Source of the DNA: Parvibaculum sp040216885 | GTDB taxonomy: Bacteria; Pseudomonadota; Alphaproteobacteria; Parvibaculales; Parvibaculaceae | DNA: 64,000 nt | Assembly: GCA_040216885.1 (NCBI GenBank) | Contig: JAVJOG010000008.1 | Location: 186,001 to 250,000 of the forward strand | Reading direction: 5' to 3' | In this document: positions 25,427-35,377 of the stretch, piece after piece | Position numbering within the stretch: the first letter of the stretch is position 1 | Layout of the letters: each line of letters begins with the position of its first letter | Notes under the pieces: generated by a model | The model's database searches: none | What the model was told of the DNA's origin: nothing | What the model saw: only the letters and a program-made list of their open reading frames with translations | Program-made: the position numbers and the translations under genes

Positions 25427-26662
25427 ATGGGCACGACGATGCCGGAAAAAGGCAAGGACTGGGCGGCGCTGAAAGCCGAGATGACGGAGCGCGCGCAGGG
25501 CGACGTCAAATGGCGCGACGGCAAGACCGCCGTCTATGTCTTCAATGCCGGGCCCGACGTCGCCGAGGTGCAGAAAGAAGCCTACACGATGTTCATGTCC
25601 GAGAATGGCCTCGGACCGATGGCCTTTCCGAGCCTGAAGCAGATGGAGGACGAGGTCGTCGGCATGGGCCTCTCGCTTCTCCATGCACCGGAGGGCGGCG
25701 CCGGCAACATCACGTCGGGCGGCACGGATTCGATCACGATGGCGGTCAAGACCGCGCGCGACCATGCGCGCAAGGAAAAGGGCGTCACCGGCCGCTGCAA
25801 CATCGTCGCACCCTGGTCGGCGCATCCCGCTTTCGACAAGGCGGCGAAGATGATGGAAATCGAAATCCGGCGCGTGCCCTGCGCCGATCTCGTCGCCGAT
25901 GTCGCGGCGATGGAAAAGGCCGTCGACGCCAACACCATCATGCTGGTAGGCTCGGCGCCCTGCTTTCCCTACGGTTTGATCGATCCCATCGCGGCGCTCG
26001 GCGAGATGGCGGAACGCAAGGGCCTCTGGCTCCATGTCGACGCCTGTGTCGGCGGTTACATCGCGCCTTTCGTGCGGATGAACGGCGCCGACATTCCGCC
26101 GTTCGATTTCGCCGTGCCGGCGGTGCATTCGATGTCGGCCGATCTTCACAAGTATGGCTATTGCGCCAAGGGGGCCTCCACCGTCCTCTTCCGCTCGGAC
26201 GCTTTGCGCGCGCACATGATCTTCGACTGCGCCGACTGGCCGGGCGGGCGGATGGTGACGCCGACGCTCGCCGGCACGCGGCCGGGCGGCGCGATTGCCG
26301 CCGCCTGGGCGGTGATGAATTTTCTGGGCGTCGAAGGCTACCGCGCCAAGCACAAGCTCGTCACCGATGCGCGCGCGGCGATCGAGGCCGGCGTGACGAA
26401 GCTCGGTTTCCGCGTTCTCGGACGGCCGCAGCTTGGCCTCATCGCCTTCACCCATGACGAGGTCGATCCCTTCGCCGTCTGGGGCAAGCTCTTCGAGCGC
26501 GGCTGGTTTACGAGCCTCACCACCGAGCCCAAGGGCCTGCACCTGATGCTCTCGCCCTTCCATGCGCAAGTGACGGACACCTACCTCACCGACCTCGAAT
26601 GGGCGCTTGGCGAAGTGAAGGCCGGGAAAGCCGGCAAGAAGCGCGAGGCGCGGTATAGCTAA
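25427..26662 (+). CDS. PLP-dependent lyase/decarboxylase, sphingosine-1-phosphate lyase-like
   Basis: PLP enzyme of 411 residues in the group II decarboxylase / sphingosine-1-phosphate lyase fold. GNITSGGTDSITMA is the phosphate-site loop, HVDACVGGYIAPF carries the Asp that pairs with the PLP nitrogen, and SADLHKYGYCAKG has the PLP lysine at residue 242. The segment order resembles bacterial S1P lyase-like proteins more than glutamate decarboxylases. No sphingolipid genes are nearby, so the natural substrate is open. ATG 25427 has AGGGGAGAA upstream. Downstream is a terminator-like hairpin whose T-run is on the other strand. Confidence 0.75.
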   Translation: MGTTMPEKGKDWAALKAEMTERAQGDVKWRDGKTAVYVFNAGPDVAEVQKEAYTMFMSENGLGPMAFPSLKQMEDEVVGMGLSLLHAPEGGAGNITSGGTDSITMAVKTARDHARKEKGVTGRCNIVAPWSAHPAFDKAAKMMEIEIRRVPCADLVADVAAMEKAVDANTIMLVGSAPCFPYGLIDPIAALGEMAERKGLWLHVDACVGGYIAPFVRMNGADIPPFDFAVPAVHSMSADLHKYGYCAKGASTVLFRSDALRAHMIFDCADWPGGRMVTPTLAGTRPGGAIAAAWAVMNFLGVEGYRAKHKLVTDARAAIEAGVTKLGFRVLGRPQLGLIAFTHDEVDPFAVWGKLFERGWFTSLTTEPKGLHLMLSPFHAQVTDTYLTDLEWALGEVKAGKAGKKREARYS

Positions 26663-26689
26663 AAAAGAGCCCGCCTCTCGGGCGGGCTC
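26662..26689 (-). terminator. Rho-independent terminator, minus strand
   Basis: Stem GAGCCCGCC/GGCGGGCTC (26667-26675, 26681-26689) with a five-base loop. The run of A on the plus strand just before it gives TTTTTT after the stem on the minus strand, so it ends the small lipoprotein gene. On the plus strand the stem may still stop transcripts of the PLP enzyme. Confidence 0.88.
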
Positions 26690-26710
26690 TCCGTTCGTGG
26701 CTTTCGACGG

Positions 26711-26908
26711 CTAGCGGTCGAAGGCGTCGTCGATATCTTCGCCCGTCTCCTCGGCGGGACCGTCGTCTTCAAACGCGTCCTGCACCGAATCGCCCGCTTC
26801 GTCGAGCGCTTCGCCCGCTTCTTCCGCAGGCCCCTGGTCGTCGCAGGCCGCAAGGCCGCCCATCAAGGGAAGAACGACGGCAATACCGATCATCGTTTTG
26901 CGCAGCAT
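26711..26908 (-). CDS. Small acidic lipoprotein
   Basis: A 65-residue protein with a short signal peptide and a lipobox (GGLAAC; Cys at residue 25), so probably anchored in a membrane by lipid. The rest is very acidic and holds two imperfect repeats of about 20 residues, each starting GPAEE-x-GE and ending with an Ala-Phe or Ala-Gly turn. ATG 26908 has GGAGGT six bases upstream, a near-perfect ribosome-binding site; ATG 26920 is possible. It resembles entericidin-like small lipoproteins in size and layout but lacks clear identity. Function is unknown. Confidence 0.72.
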   Translation of the reverse strand: MLRKTMIGIAVVLPLMGGLAACDDQGPAEEAGEALDEAGDSVQDAFEDDGPAEETGEDIDDAFDR

Positions 26909-26967
26909 AAAAACCTCCATGCTTTCAAGGGGGACAAACTCAAGACTGCCGAATGGATGCGAGCCGG

Positions 26968-27120
26968 CTAGATGACGCCTGCCAGCACAAGCACCAGCAG
27001 CACGATCAACACCGTGCCGAGGCCGCCGCTCGGGCCGTAGCCCCAACGGGCGCTGTAAGGCCATGTCGGCAAGGCGCCGACAATCAGAATGATCAGAAGG
27101 ATCAGAATGAGAAGGTTCAT
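26968..27120 (-). CDS. DUF3309 small membrane protein
   Basis: A 50-residue hydrophobic protein: a leucine/isoleucine-rich helix (MNLLILILLIILIVG), a central ALPTWPYSARWGYGPSGGLG motif, and a second helix (LIVLLVLVLAGVI). The central motif is diagnostic of DUF3309. AGGAAG lies 7 bases before the ATG. It lies 59 bases upstream of the lipoprotein gene on the same strand and may be co-transcribed with it. DUF3309 proteins are often stress-related; nothing here shows that directly. Confidence 0.82.
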   Translation of the reverse strand: MNLLILILLIILIVGALPTWPYSARWGYGPSGGLGTVLIVLLVLVLAGVI

Positions 27121-27367
27121 GTCCGTCTTCCTTTCCTCTGTCGTTGGCCATATCGGGCGCGATCGAACCGCGCTGACGCAGCGTCATTGCGGCCCGAACA
27201 AGTTGTGGAAGGCTGCGGGCCGGTTGTGTCCATAGTTCGGCGATGATGGGGCGACAAGACGACAATCGCACCGTGCCGATGCCCATATCCGTTCCCCCTT
27301 TCTTCTTTCCGGCCGTCGCCGCCCTGCTACACTCCGGTCAAAGAAAATGTCATCCGGGGAGGAGACG

Positions 27368-28918
27368 ATGGGCGGAGCAACGGTGCGGTCGGGCGGCCGC
27401 GTGGCTGAAAATGCGGCGCTTGCCTTGCGCGCGGCGCGCGCAGCGAGCGGTTTCAGGAGCCTCGGCATCGGGGCGGGAGATGTCGTCGCCGTCTACCTGC
27501 GCAACGACTTTCCGTTCTTCGAAGCCTCCGTCGCCGCAGGCCTCGTCGGCGCCTATTCGACGCCAGTCAACTGGCACAACTCGCCCGACGAGGCGCGCTA
27601 TATCTTCGAGAATTCGGGCGCCAAGGCCATCGTCATCCATGCCGACCTCTATCGCGGTATCGAAAAAGCCATTCCGAAGGGCGTGCCCGTCTTTGCTGTC
27701 GAGACGCCGGCCGAGATCATGTCCGCCTACGGAATACCGGCGGAAGCCGCGGCGCTGCCGCCCGGCGTCGAGGACTGGAGCCGCTGGCTCGAAAAGTTCG
27801 ATCCCATCGAGGCCGGTCCCGCCGAACCGCCCGGCACGATGATCTACACATCGGGCACGACCGGCCACCCCAAAGGCGTGCGCCGCGCGACACCGACCGC
27901 CGAGCAGGCGGTCGCCAACCTGCGGATCATCAGCCAGGTAATGGGCTTCACGCCCGAATACGGCAACCCGAGCGAGATGGTCACCGTCGTCACCGGGCCG
28001 ATGTATCATTCGGCGCCCAATGCCTATGGCCTGTTCGGTTTCCGCGTCGGCGCCAACATCATTCTCCAGCCCCGCTTCGATCCGGAAGAGCTGCTCGGGA
28101 TGATCGAGAAGCACAAGGTCACGCATCTCCACATGGTGCCGACGATGTTCGTGCGCCTGCTGAAACTGCCCGACGACGTGAAGAAGAAATACGATCTCTC
28201 GTCGCTGCGCTTTGTGGTTCACGCGGCGGCGCCCTGCCCGGTGCATATCAAGCAGGCGATGATCGAATGGTGGGGGCCGGTGATCTTCGAATATTACGGC
28301 GGCACCGAAACAGGGGCGGTCGTCTTCTGCAACTCGGAAGAATATCTCGCGCATCCCGGCACTGTCGGCAAAGCGGTGGAGGGCGCGAAAATCCTCGTGC
28401 TTGGCGAGAACGGCGAAGAGCTGACGAAAGGCGCGACCGGCGAGATCGTCTGCCGCGTCCCCTCGATCGCCGACTTCACCTATCACGGCGACGACGAAAA
28501 GCGGCGGCGCGCCGAGAAGGCGGGCCTCATCTCGCTCGGCGATGTCGGCTATCTCGACGCCGACGGTTTCCTCTATCTCTGCGACCGCGCCAAGGACATG
28601 GTGATCTCGGGCGGCGTCAACATCTACCCGGCCGAAATCGAAGCCGAGCTTCACAAGATGCCCGGCGTCGGCGACTGCGCGGTCTTCGGTATCCCGGATG
28701 ACGAGTTCGGCGAGGCGCTCTGCGCCGTCGTCCAGCAGCAGCCGGGCGCCTCGCTCAAGGACACCGATGTGAAGGCGTTCCTGCGCGCGCGCATCGCCGG
28801 CTACAAGGTGCCGAGGCTGGTCGAATTCCGGACCGATCTGCCGCGCGAGGATTCGGGCAAGATCTTCAAGCGCAAGCTGCGCGAGCCCTATTGGGAGAAG
28901 GCCGGCCGGCAAATCTGA
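27368..28918 (+). CDS. AMP-dependent acyl-CoA synthetase
   Basis: Adenylate-forming acyl-CoA ligase of 516 residues. Motif A3 TMIYTSGTTGHPKG, the A5 region FEYYGGTETG, the A7/A8 hinge LGDVGYLDADGFLYLCDRAKDM and the C-terminal catalytic lysine in EDSGKIFKRKLRE are all present, so it is intact. The N-terminus is short compared with FadD and starts close to the first beta strands. ATG 27368 is chosen because GGGGAGGAG lies 4 bases upstream; ATG 27347 is possible. The acyl substrate cannot be told. Confidence 0.85.
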   Translation: MGGATVRSGGRVAENAALALRAARAASGFRSLGIGAGDVVAVYLRNDFPFFEASVAAGLVGAYSTPVNWHNSPDEARYIFENSGAKAIVIHADLYRGIEKAIPKGVPVFAVETPAEIMSAYGIPAEAAALPPGVEDWSRWLEKFDPIEAGPAEPPGTMIYTSGTTGHPKGVRRATPTAEQAVANLRIISQVMGFTPEYGNPSEMVTVVTGPMYHSAPNAYGLFGFRVGANIILQPRFDPEELLGMIEKHKVTHLHMVPTMFVRLLKLPDDVKKKYDLSSLRFVVHAAAPCPVHIKQAMIEWWGPVIFEYYGGTETGAVVFCNSEEYLAHPGTVGKAVEGAKILVLGENGEELTKGATGEIVCRVPSIADFTYHGDDEKRRRAEKAGLISLGDVGYLDADGFLYLCDRAKDMVISGGVNIYPAEIEAELHKMPGVGDCAVFGIPDDEFGEALCAVVQQQPGASLKDTDVKAFLRARIAGYKVPRLVEFRTDLPREDSGKIFKRKLREPYWEKAGRQI

Positions 28919-28953
28919 GCAGGCCGAAAGCCCGGATTTCCGCCGGAAATATA

Positions 28954-28971
28954 TGTTGCATTGCAGCAACA
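28954..28971. promoter_or_regulatory. 18-bp inverted repeat, candidate operator
   Basis: TGTTGC-ATTGCA-GCAACA, six-base perfect arms, in the gap between the acyl-CoA ligase and a small membrane protein gene. A second TGTTGCG follows 5 bases later. The TGC/GCA pattern recalls PhaR sites of alphaproteobacteria, but the match is loose. Confidence 0.35.
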
Positions 28972-29129
28972 CACATGTTGCGTCGCGAAATATTCATCGC
29001 TGACATCTTGTCAGTTTGTGCGACGCACCATATCTTCGATTCAAGAGCAAGGAATGCCGCTTCAGGCATCCCCCCATGGAAACGACCGGGCCGGGCTTCG
29101 TGTCATCCTTGTATGAGAGGTAAGCCCCC

Positions 29130-29351
29130 ATGACGACCGCCCAGCACCCCGTCTCCCCCCTCGCCACCGAGGCCCGTCCCTTGGGCGCCAGCCTCGCCGC
29201 CCGCACCGGCCGCATCTGGACGGCCGTCAGAACGCAGGCAGCGCGCACCCGTGCCGAGTTCAACTTTTCCGACGCGCTCGCCGCAGCCGGCTACACGCTG
29301 CTCTGGGTCTATTCGGCCGGATTGATCGTCTATATCGCCGGCCTCTACTGA
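29130..29351 (+). CDS. Small single-pass membrane protein, function unknown
   Basis: A 73-residue protein with a polar, Thr/Ala/Arg-rich first half (about 1-45) and one hydrophobic helix near the C-terminus (LWVYSAGLIVYIAGLY). GAGAGG is 9 bases before the ATG. It stands alone between an acyl-CoA ligase and a MarR regulator gene, with 211 bases upstream that hold an inverted repeat. I do not recognise the family. Codon use is like its neighbours, so I believe it is real. Confidence 0.6.
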   Translation: MTTAQHPVSPLATEARPLGASLAARTGRIWTAVRTQAARTRAEFNFSDALAAAGYTLLWVYSAGLIVYIAGLY

Positions 29352-29406
29352 TCCGCCCGCCGGGCGTCCGGGGCCATCCCGGATGCCCCGCAGCCCAAAA
29401 CGGCCC

Positions 29407-29452
29407 TTGCGCTGTGTCAGGCCGGACCGATATGATAAGCTATGCTTATTAG
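29407..29452 (+). promoter_or_regulatory. Promoter and palindromic operator of the MarR-type gene
   Basis: TTGCGC (29407-29412), 18-base spacer, TATGAT (29431-29436). A perfect inverted repeat ATAAGC-TAT-GCTTAT (29435-29449) overlaps the -10 box and the expected start. MarR proteins usually bind such repeats in their own promoters, so this is a candidate autoregulatory operator. Confidence 0.6.
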
Positions 29453-29488
29453 TGGTCAGACCCTTAGACAGCCGTGCACGGTATCGCA

Positions 29489-30037
29489 ATGCCAGAATTG
29501 AAAATCGACCGCGGCGCCGGTCGCCCCACCGATGCCGCCGGGCACCAGGCGCAAGGCGCCGGTTCCGACCAGAACCCCGAACGCGCCACCGGCTTCCTGA
29601 TGCGCGACAATTCGCGGCTGATGCGGGCTGCCTTCACCGAACGCGTCATCGGCCTCACCCAGGCGCAATGGGGGGCACTCGCCCATCTGTCGCGCCATCA
29701 GGGTTTGAACCAGGTCGGACTTGCCGATCTGCTCGAGGTGCAGCCGATCACGGTGGCGCGGCTGGTCGACAAGCTCGCCGCGCTCGGCCTTGTCGAGCGC
29801 CGCCCCGATCCGAAGGACCGGCGCGCCCAGCAGCTTTTCCTCACCGGCAAGGCGCAGCCGCTGCTCGACCAGATGTGGGACGCGGGCGATGAAATTCTCG
29901 ATGCGGCCTTTTCGGGCTTCAGCGACGACGAACGGCAGGACTTCATCGAGATGATGGTCCGCATGCGGGCCAACCTGTCGCGCCTGGCGCAAGGCGGCGG
30001 TGTCGACCGCCGCACGCTCCGTCATCGCATGGGTTGA
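29489..30037 (+). CDS. MarR family transcriptional regulator
   Basis: Winged-helix dimeric regulator of 182 residues. The DNA-binding region is LTQAQWGALAHLSRHQGLNQVGLADLLEV, then VARLVDKLAALGLVERRPDPKDRRAQQLFLT, the typical MarR recognition helix and wing with the DPKDRR tip. The first 35 residues are a polar extension. ATG 29489 is used; a GTG at 29474 is in frame. The next gene, a metallo-hydrolase, follows after 52 bases and may be its target together with its own promoter. The ligand is unknown. Confidence 0.86.
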   Translation: MPELKIDRGAGRPTDAAGHQAQGAGSDQNPERATGFLMRDNSRLMRAAFTERVIGLTQAQWGALAHLSRHQGLNQVGLADLLEVQPITVARLVDKLAALGLVERRPDPKDRRAQQLFLTGKAQPLLDQMWDAGDEILDAAFSGFSDDERQDFIEMMVRMRANLSRLAQGGGVDRRTLRHRMG

Positions 30038-30089
30038 AGCGCGCCGCCGGACAGTCCATTCTCCGGCCCGCAACCGGGAGGAGCGTCCC

Positions 30090-30998
30090 ATGTCCGTCGA
30101 AATCCCCTATGTCCGCGACATCGCGTTCGAATATGGCGCCTGCGACGAAGTTTCGCCGCTGATCCGGCGCGTCGTCGCCAACAACCCTTCTGCCTTCACC
30201 TACAAGGGCACGGGCACCTACATCATCGGCCATGGCGAGGTTGCCGTCGTCGATCCGGGCCCGATGCTGATGCCGCATGTCGAGGCGCTGCTGGCCGCGC
30301 TCGAAGGCGAGACCGTTTCCCACATCCTGATCACGCATACCCATTCCGATCATTCGCCGGCGGCAAAACCGCTGAAATCGCTGACCGGCGCACCGACCTA
30401 TGCCTTCGGTCCGCATGGCGCCGGACAGGACGGCGCGGACGATGTGCAGGTGGAAGAAGACGGCGACATGGAATTCAAGCCCGATGTCGAGGTGCGCCAT
30501 GGCGACATCCTCGAAGGCGAGGGCTGGAGCGTCGAATGCGTCTACACGCCCGGCCACACCTCGAACCATATGTGCTTTGCGCTCAGGGAGGAGAAGGCGC
30601 TCTTCACCGGCGACCATGTGATGGGCTGGTCGACCAGCGTCGTCAGCCCGCCCGACGGCAACATGAAGAAATACATGGCATCGCTGCAATTGCTGCTGGA
30701 ACGCGACGACGAAATCTACTGGCCGACGCATGGGCCCGCGATCACCGACCCGAAGCCTTTCGTGCGCGCCTTCATCGCCCATCGCGAGGAACGCGAGCGG
30801 CAGATCATGAAGCAACTCGCCTCCGGCAAGACCCGCATCGCCGACATGGTGCCGGTGATGTATGCGGCCGTCGACAAGCGGCTCCACCCGGCAGCGGCGC
30901 GTTCGGTGTTCGCGCATATGGAACACCTTGTCGAACGCGGCCTTGTTGCCGCCGACGGCAAGCCGTCGCTCGGCGCGAACTACCGGCTCAACGCCTAA
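30090..30998 (+). CDS. Metallo-beta-lactamase fold hydrolase
   Basis: Zinc hydrolase of 302 residues, LACTB2-like in layout. The metal motif is THTHSDHSPAA; later ligands are seen in TPGHTSNHMCF and FTGDHVMGW. The C-terminal helical part (KQLASGKTRIADMVP) is typical of the LACTB2/glyoxalase-II-like group. GGGAGGAG precedes ATG 30090. It is downstream of a MarR gene on the same strand and overlaps the convergent DUF1499 gene by 4 bases. The substrate is unknown. Confidence 0.85.
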   Translation: MSVEIPYVRDIAFEYGACDEVSPLIRRVVANNPSAFTYKGTGTYIIGHGEVAVVDPGPMLMPHVEALLAALEGETVSHILITHTHSDHSPAAKPLKSLTGAPTYAFGPHGAGQDGADDVQVEEDGDMEFKPDVEVRHGDILEGEGWSVECVYTPGHTSNHMCFALREEKALFTGDHVMGWSTSVVSPPDGNMKKYMASLQLLLERDDEIYWPTHGPAITDPKPFVRAFIAHREERERQIMKQLASGKTRIADMVPVMYAAVDKRLHPAAARSVFAHMEHLVERGLVAADGKPSLGANYRLNA

Positions 30999-31741
30999 CC
31001 CGCCGCCAGCTTCTTTTTCAGCGCGTCGCGGAAGGTGCGGATGCGGTTGGCGTTGGCGCCGAGATCGCTTATGCCGACGCGCGAGACCGAGCGCATGTCG
31101 ACCGCCGCGCCGCCGTCGCGTTCGACGACGCGGATCGCGACATCGTCCCTGAAGTTCATCACCCGCGTCGTCGCCGTCGCTTCGATGAGGCCGGCTTCGG
31201 GGTTCATCGAGACGATCGTCCAGCCCATGTCGCGCGCCACTTCGACCGCCGCCTCGAAGACCTTGCCCGGCTGTTCGCCGATCTCGATGGTCGCGATGTC
31301 GGGATAGGCCTGTGCCTGCAATTCGGCGAGATTTTCAGGCTCGGCCCGGTCGAGCGGGTTGGTGCCTTCGCCGCGCAGCGCGACCACGGCGTCGAACTGC
31401 GGCGGGTTGTCGAGATCGGTCGTGATATCGTGGATGCCGGGCACTTGCGAGCCGGCCATGATCGCCTGCACCACCGGCGCGGCGACGAGAAGCCCGAGCA
31501 CAAGGCCGGCGATGGCAAGCCTTGCGCCACTGCGGTTCGAGACCAGCGTGCGGACGATGCCGGCTGCCGAAAGGCCGACGGCGACAAGGCCGATCAGCGC
31601 CGCAACCGCAAGACCGCGGACCGCGATGCCGAAGTGAATGAGCTCGGTGCGGTTGCCGACGATGCAGACCGCCAGCACCACCAGTGCCGCAACCGCGATC
31701 CACAACCCCCATTTCGCCAGACGCGATTGCTGCCCGTCCAT
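30995..31741 (-). CDS. DUF1499 membrane protein
   Basis: A 248-residue protein with three N-terminal hydrophobic helices (WGLWIAVAALVVLAV; VRGLAVAALIGLVAVGL; LAIAGLVLGLLVAAPVV) and a C-terminal DUF1499 domain (about 120-248) with AVEVARDMGWTIVSMN and VMNFRDDVAIRVVE. The domain's role is unknown. ATG 31741 is chosen because AAGGGG and GAG lie upstream and it starts just before the first helix; ATG 31780 would lengthen it by 13. It lies 62 bases downstream of the acyl-CoA ligase gene on the same strand. Confidence 0.8.
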   Translation of the reverse strand: MDGQQSRLAKWGLWIAVAALVVLAVCIVGNRTELIHFGIAVRGLAVAALIGLVAVGLSAAGIVRTLVSNRSGARLAIAGLVLGLLVAAPVVQAIMAGSQVPGIHDITTDLDNPPQFDAVVALRGEGTNPLDRAEPENLAELQAQAYPDIATIEIGEQPGKVFEAAVEVARDMGWTIVSMNPEAGLIEATATTRVMNFRDDVAIRVVERDGGAAVDMRSVSRVGISDLGANANRIRTFRDALKKKLAAG

Positions 31742-31803
31742 GATCTCGTGCCCCTTGAAGAATTCGGGCGGACCCGTCATGGGCCCGCCCGTCGTTCCCT
31801 GCC

Positions 31804-33444
<1,641 letters not shown>

Positions 33445-33644
33445 GGATACGTCCCTCTCTCGTCCTCTGTGGCTTCCCCGCCGGGGCGTCCCGGCATCGG
33501 CCCCGTTGCGGGCCTGTTTGGCGGGCAGTCTAGTGGCCTTTGCCGCCCCTCACAACGGCCCGCCGCAGCGTTTGCCTTGCTTTCGGGCCGCCCCGCCCCT
33601 TCTAATGGGGCAACAAAACAACAGGATTTCAGGGGGCTTTATCG

Positions 33645-35102
33645 ATGACCGATCTTCATTTCCGCTCGGCGAGCGATCTTGGCCGCATGATCCGCCGCCG
33701 GGAGGTCAGTTCGGCGGAGCTGACCGAACATTTCATCGCCCGGATCGAAAAGCACGACCCGAAGATCAACGCCGTCGTGGCGCGGGATTTCGACGGCGCG
33801 CGCAAGGCGGCGAAAGCGGCCGACGCGGCGCTGGCCCGCGGCGAGGTCAAGGGTGCGCTGCACGGCCTCCCCTTCACCATCAAGGACGCCTATGAGGTCG
33901 AGGGCCTCGTCTCGACCGGCGGCAACCCGGCCTGGAGGGACAATGTGCCCGCCCGCAGTGCAGTCGCCATCGAGCGGCTGCAACGCGCCGGCGCCATCGT
34001 CTTCGGCAAGACCAACGTGCCCTTCCTGTCGGGCGACCTGCAGAGCTACAACGACATCTACGGCACCACCAACAACCCCTACGCGCTCGAATGCGGCCCC
34101 GGCGGTTCGTCGGGCGGCTCGGCGGCGTCGCTGGCGGCCGGTTTCACCGCGGCGGAGTTCGGCTCCGACATCGGCGGCTCGATCCGCACCCCCGCCCATC
34201 TCTGCGGCGTCTTCGGCCACAAGCCGACCTACGGCATCGTCCCGAAGCGCGGCCATCTCGGCCCTGCCCCCGGCAATCTCCATGAGAGCGACCTGTCGGT
34301 TGCCGGTCCGCTCGCCCGCGGCGCCGAAGACCTCGATCTGCTGCTCGACATCGCGGCCGGGCCGGGCTGGGCCGATGCCGCCGCCTGGAAGCTCGACCTG
34401 CCGCCAACGCGGGCCAAAAACCCGAAGGAGCTTCGCGTCGCGGTCTGGATCGAGGACGCCTTCTGCGACATCGACAAGGAGAGCGCCACGCTGCTGACCG
34501 ACGCCGCAAAGGCGCTTCAGGATGCGGGCGCCAATGTCGACTGGAACGCACGGCCCGATTTCACGCTGGCCGAGATCACCGAGACCTATCTCGTGATGCT
34601 GCATTCGCAAACCGGCGCCGGTATGCCGGACAGCGTGCGGGCGCGCTGGGCCGAGATCCGCAAGAACGCAGCGCCCGGCGACAAGAGCCATCAGGTGCTG
34701 CAGGCCATCGGCGGCACCATGAATGTTGCCGAACAATTCATCTGGAAGGAGCGTCAGGCACAGCTGCGCTGGAAATGGCAGGACTTCTTCAAATCATACG
34801 ACGTCGTGCTCGCGCCGGTGATGATGCGCCCGGCCTTCGAGCATAATCACGACACCAACTGGCACCGCCGCCAGCTCGAGGTCAACGGCGTCATGCGGCC
34901 CTATATGGACGTGCTGATCTGGGCCGGCCCCGCCGTCGTCTCCTACCTCCCGGCATCCGTCGCGCCGGTCGGCCTCACAAGCGCCGGAAAACCCGTCGGT
35001 ATCCAGATCATCGGCCCGCATCTTGAGGACCGCACCACGATTGCGGTGGCGGGGATGTTCGAGGAGATACTCGGCGGGTTCACACCGCCGAAGGGATACT
35101 AG
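33645..35102 (+). CDS. Amidase signature family hydrolase
   Basis: Amidase of 485 residues. The Ser-cisSer-Lys centre is visible: lysine in LPFTIKDAY, the glycine/serine signature GPGGSSGGSAAS, and the nucleophile segment FGSDIGGSIRTPAHLCG. The C-terminal part with NGVMRPYMDVLIWAG and GKPVGIQIIGPHLEDRT is usual in fatty acid amide or aryl amidase-like enzymes rather than GatA. GatB/GatC are absent nearby, so it is not the tRNA amidotransferase. The substrate is unknown. Confidence 0.87.
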   Translation: MTDLHFRSASDLGRMIRRREVSSAELTEHFIARIEKHDPKINAVVARDFDGARKAAKAADAALARGEVKGALHGLPFTIKDAYEVEGLVSTGGNPAWRDNVPARSAVAIERLQRAGAIVFGKTNVPFLSGDLQSYNDIYGTTNNPYALECGPGGSSGGSAASLAAGFTAAEFGSDIGGSIRTPAHLCGVFGHKPTYGIVPKRGHLGPAPGNLHESDLSVAGPLARGAEDLDLLLDIAAGPGWADAAAWKLDLPPTRAKNPKELRVAVWIEDAFCDIDKESATLLTDAAKALQDAGANVDWNARPDFTLAEITETYLVMLHSQTGAGMPDSVRARWAEIRKNAAPGDKSHQVLQAIGGTMNVAEQFIWKERQAQLRWKWQDFFKSYDVVLAPVMMRPAFEHNHDTNWHRRQLEVNGVMRPYMDVLIWAGPAVVSYLPASVAPVGLTSAGKPVGIQIIGPHLEDRTTIAVAGMFEEILGGFTPPKGY

Positions 35103-35116
35103 GAGCATTGCGTTTT

Positions 35117-35290
35117 CCCACCCTAACCCTGAGGGAGGGTCGAAAATTGCGAAGCGTAGCGGAGCAAGTTTCGGGGGAGGGGTAAGCGAGGAACGTCAGC
35201 GCATAATCGGCACACCTGCGTTCGCGAAGAGCGGAGAACCCCTCCCCAAACGACTTGCAGCCGTTTGACCCTCCCTCAGGGGTGGAGAGA
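35117..35290. repeat. Composite inverted-repeat intergenic element
   Basis: The outer arms CCTGAGGGAGGGTC (near 35128-35141) and GACCCTCCCTCAGG (35267-35280) are complementary; flanking CCACCC and GGGTGG extend the pairing imperfectly. Inside, GGGGAGGGG near 35174 pairs with CCCCTCCCC near 35240. It fills most of the 275-base gap between the amidase and aminotransferase genes. No gene is visible in it. Confidence 0.75.
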
Positions 35291-35377
35291 AAGAAGACAA
35301 CGCGCCCCTTTGACACCTCCGCCTTCCACTCCCATGATGCCCGCCAAGCCGCACAAAATAATCCGAGGAGTTCGCGC

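Noticed and set aside
27174..27186. Perfect palindrome TGACGCAGCGTCA upstream of the DUF3309 gene
   Set aside because: A single short GC-rich palindrome with no promoter in register; too weak to call an operator.
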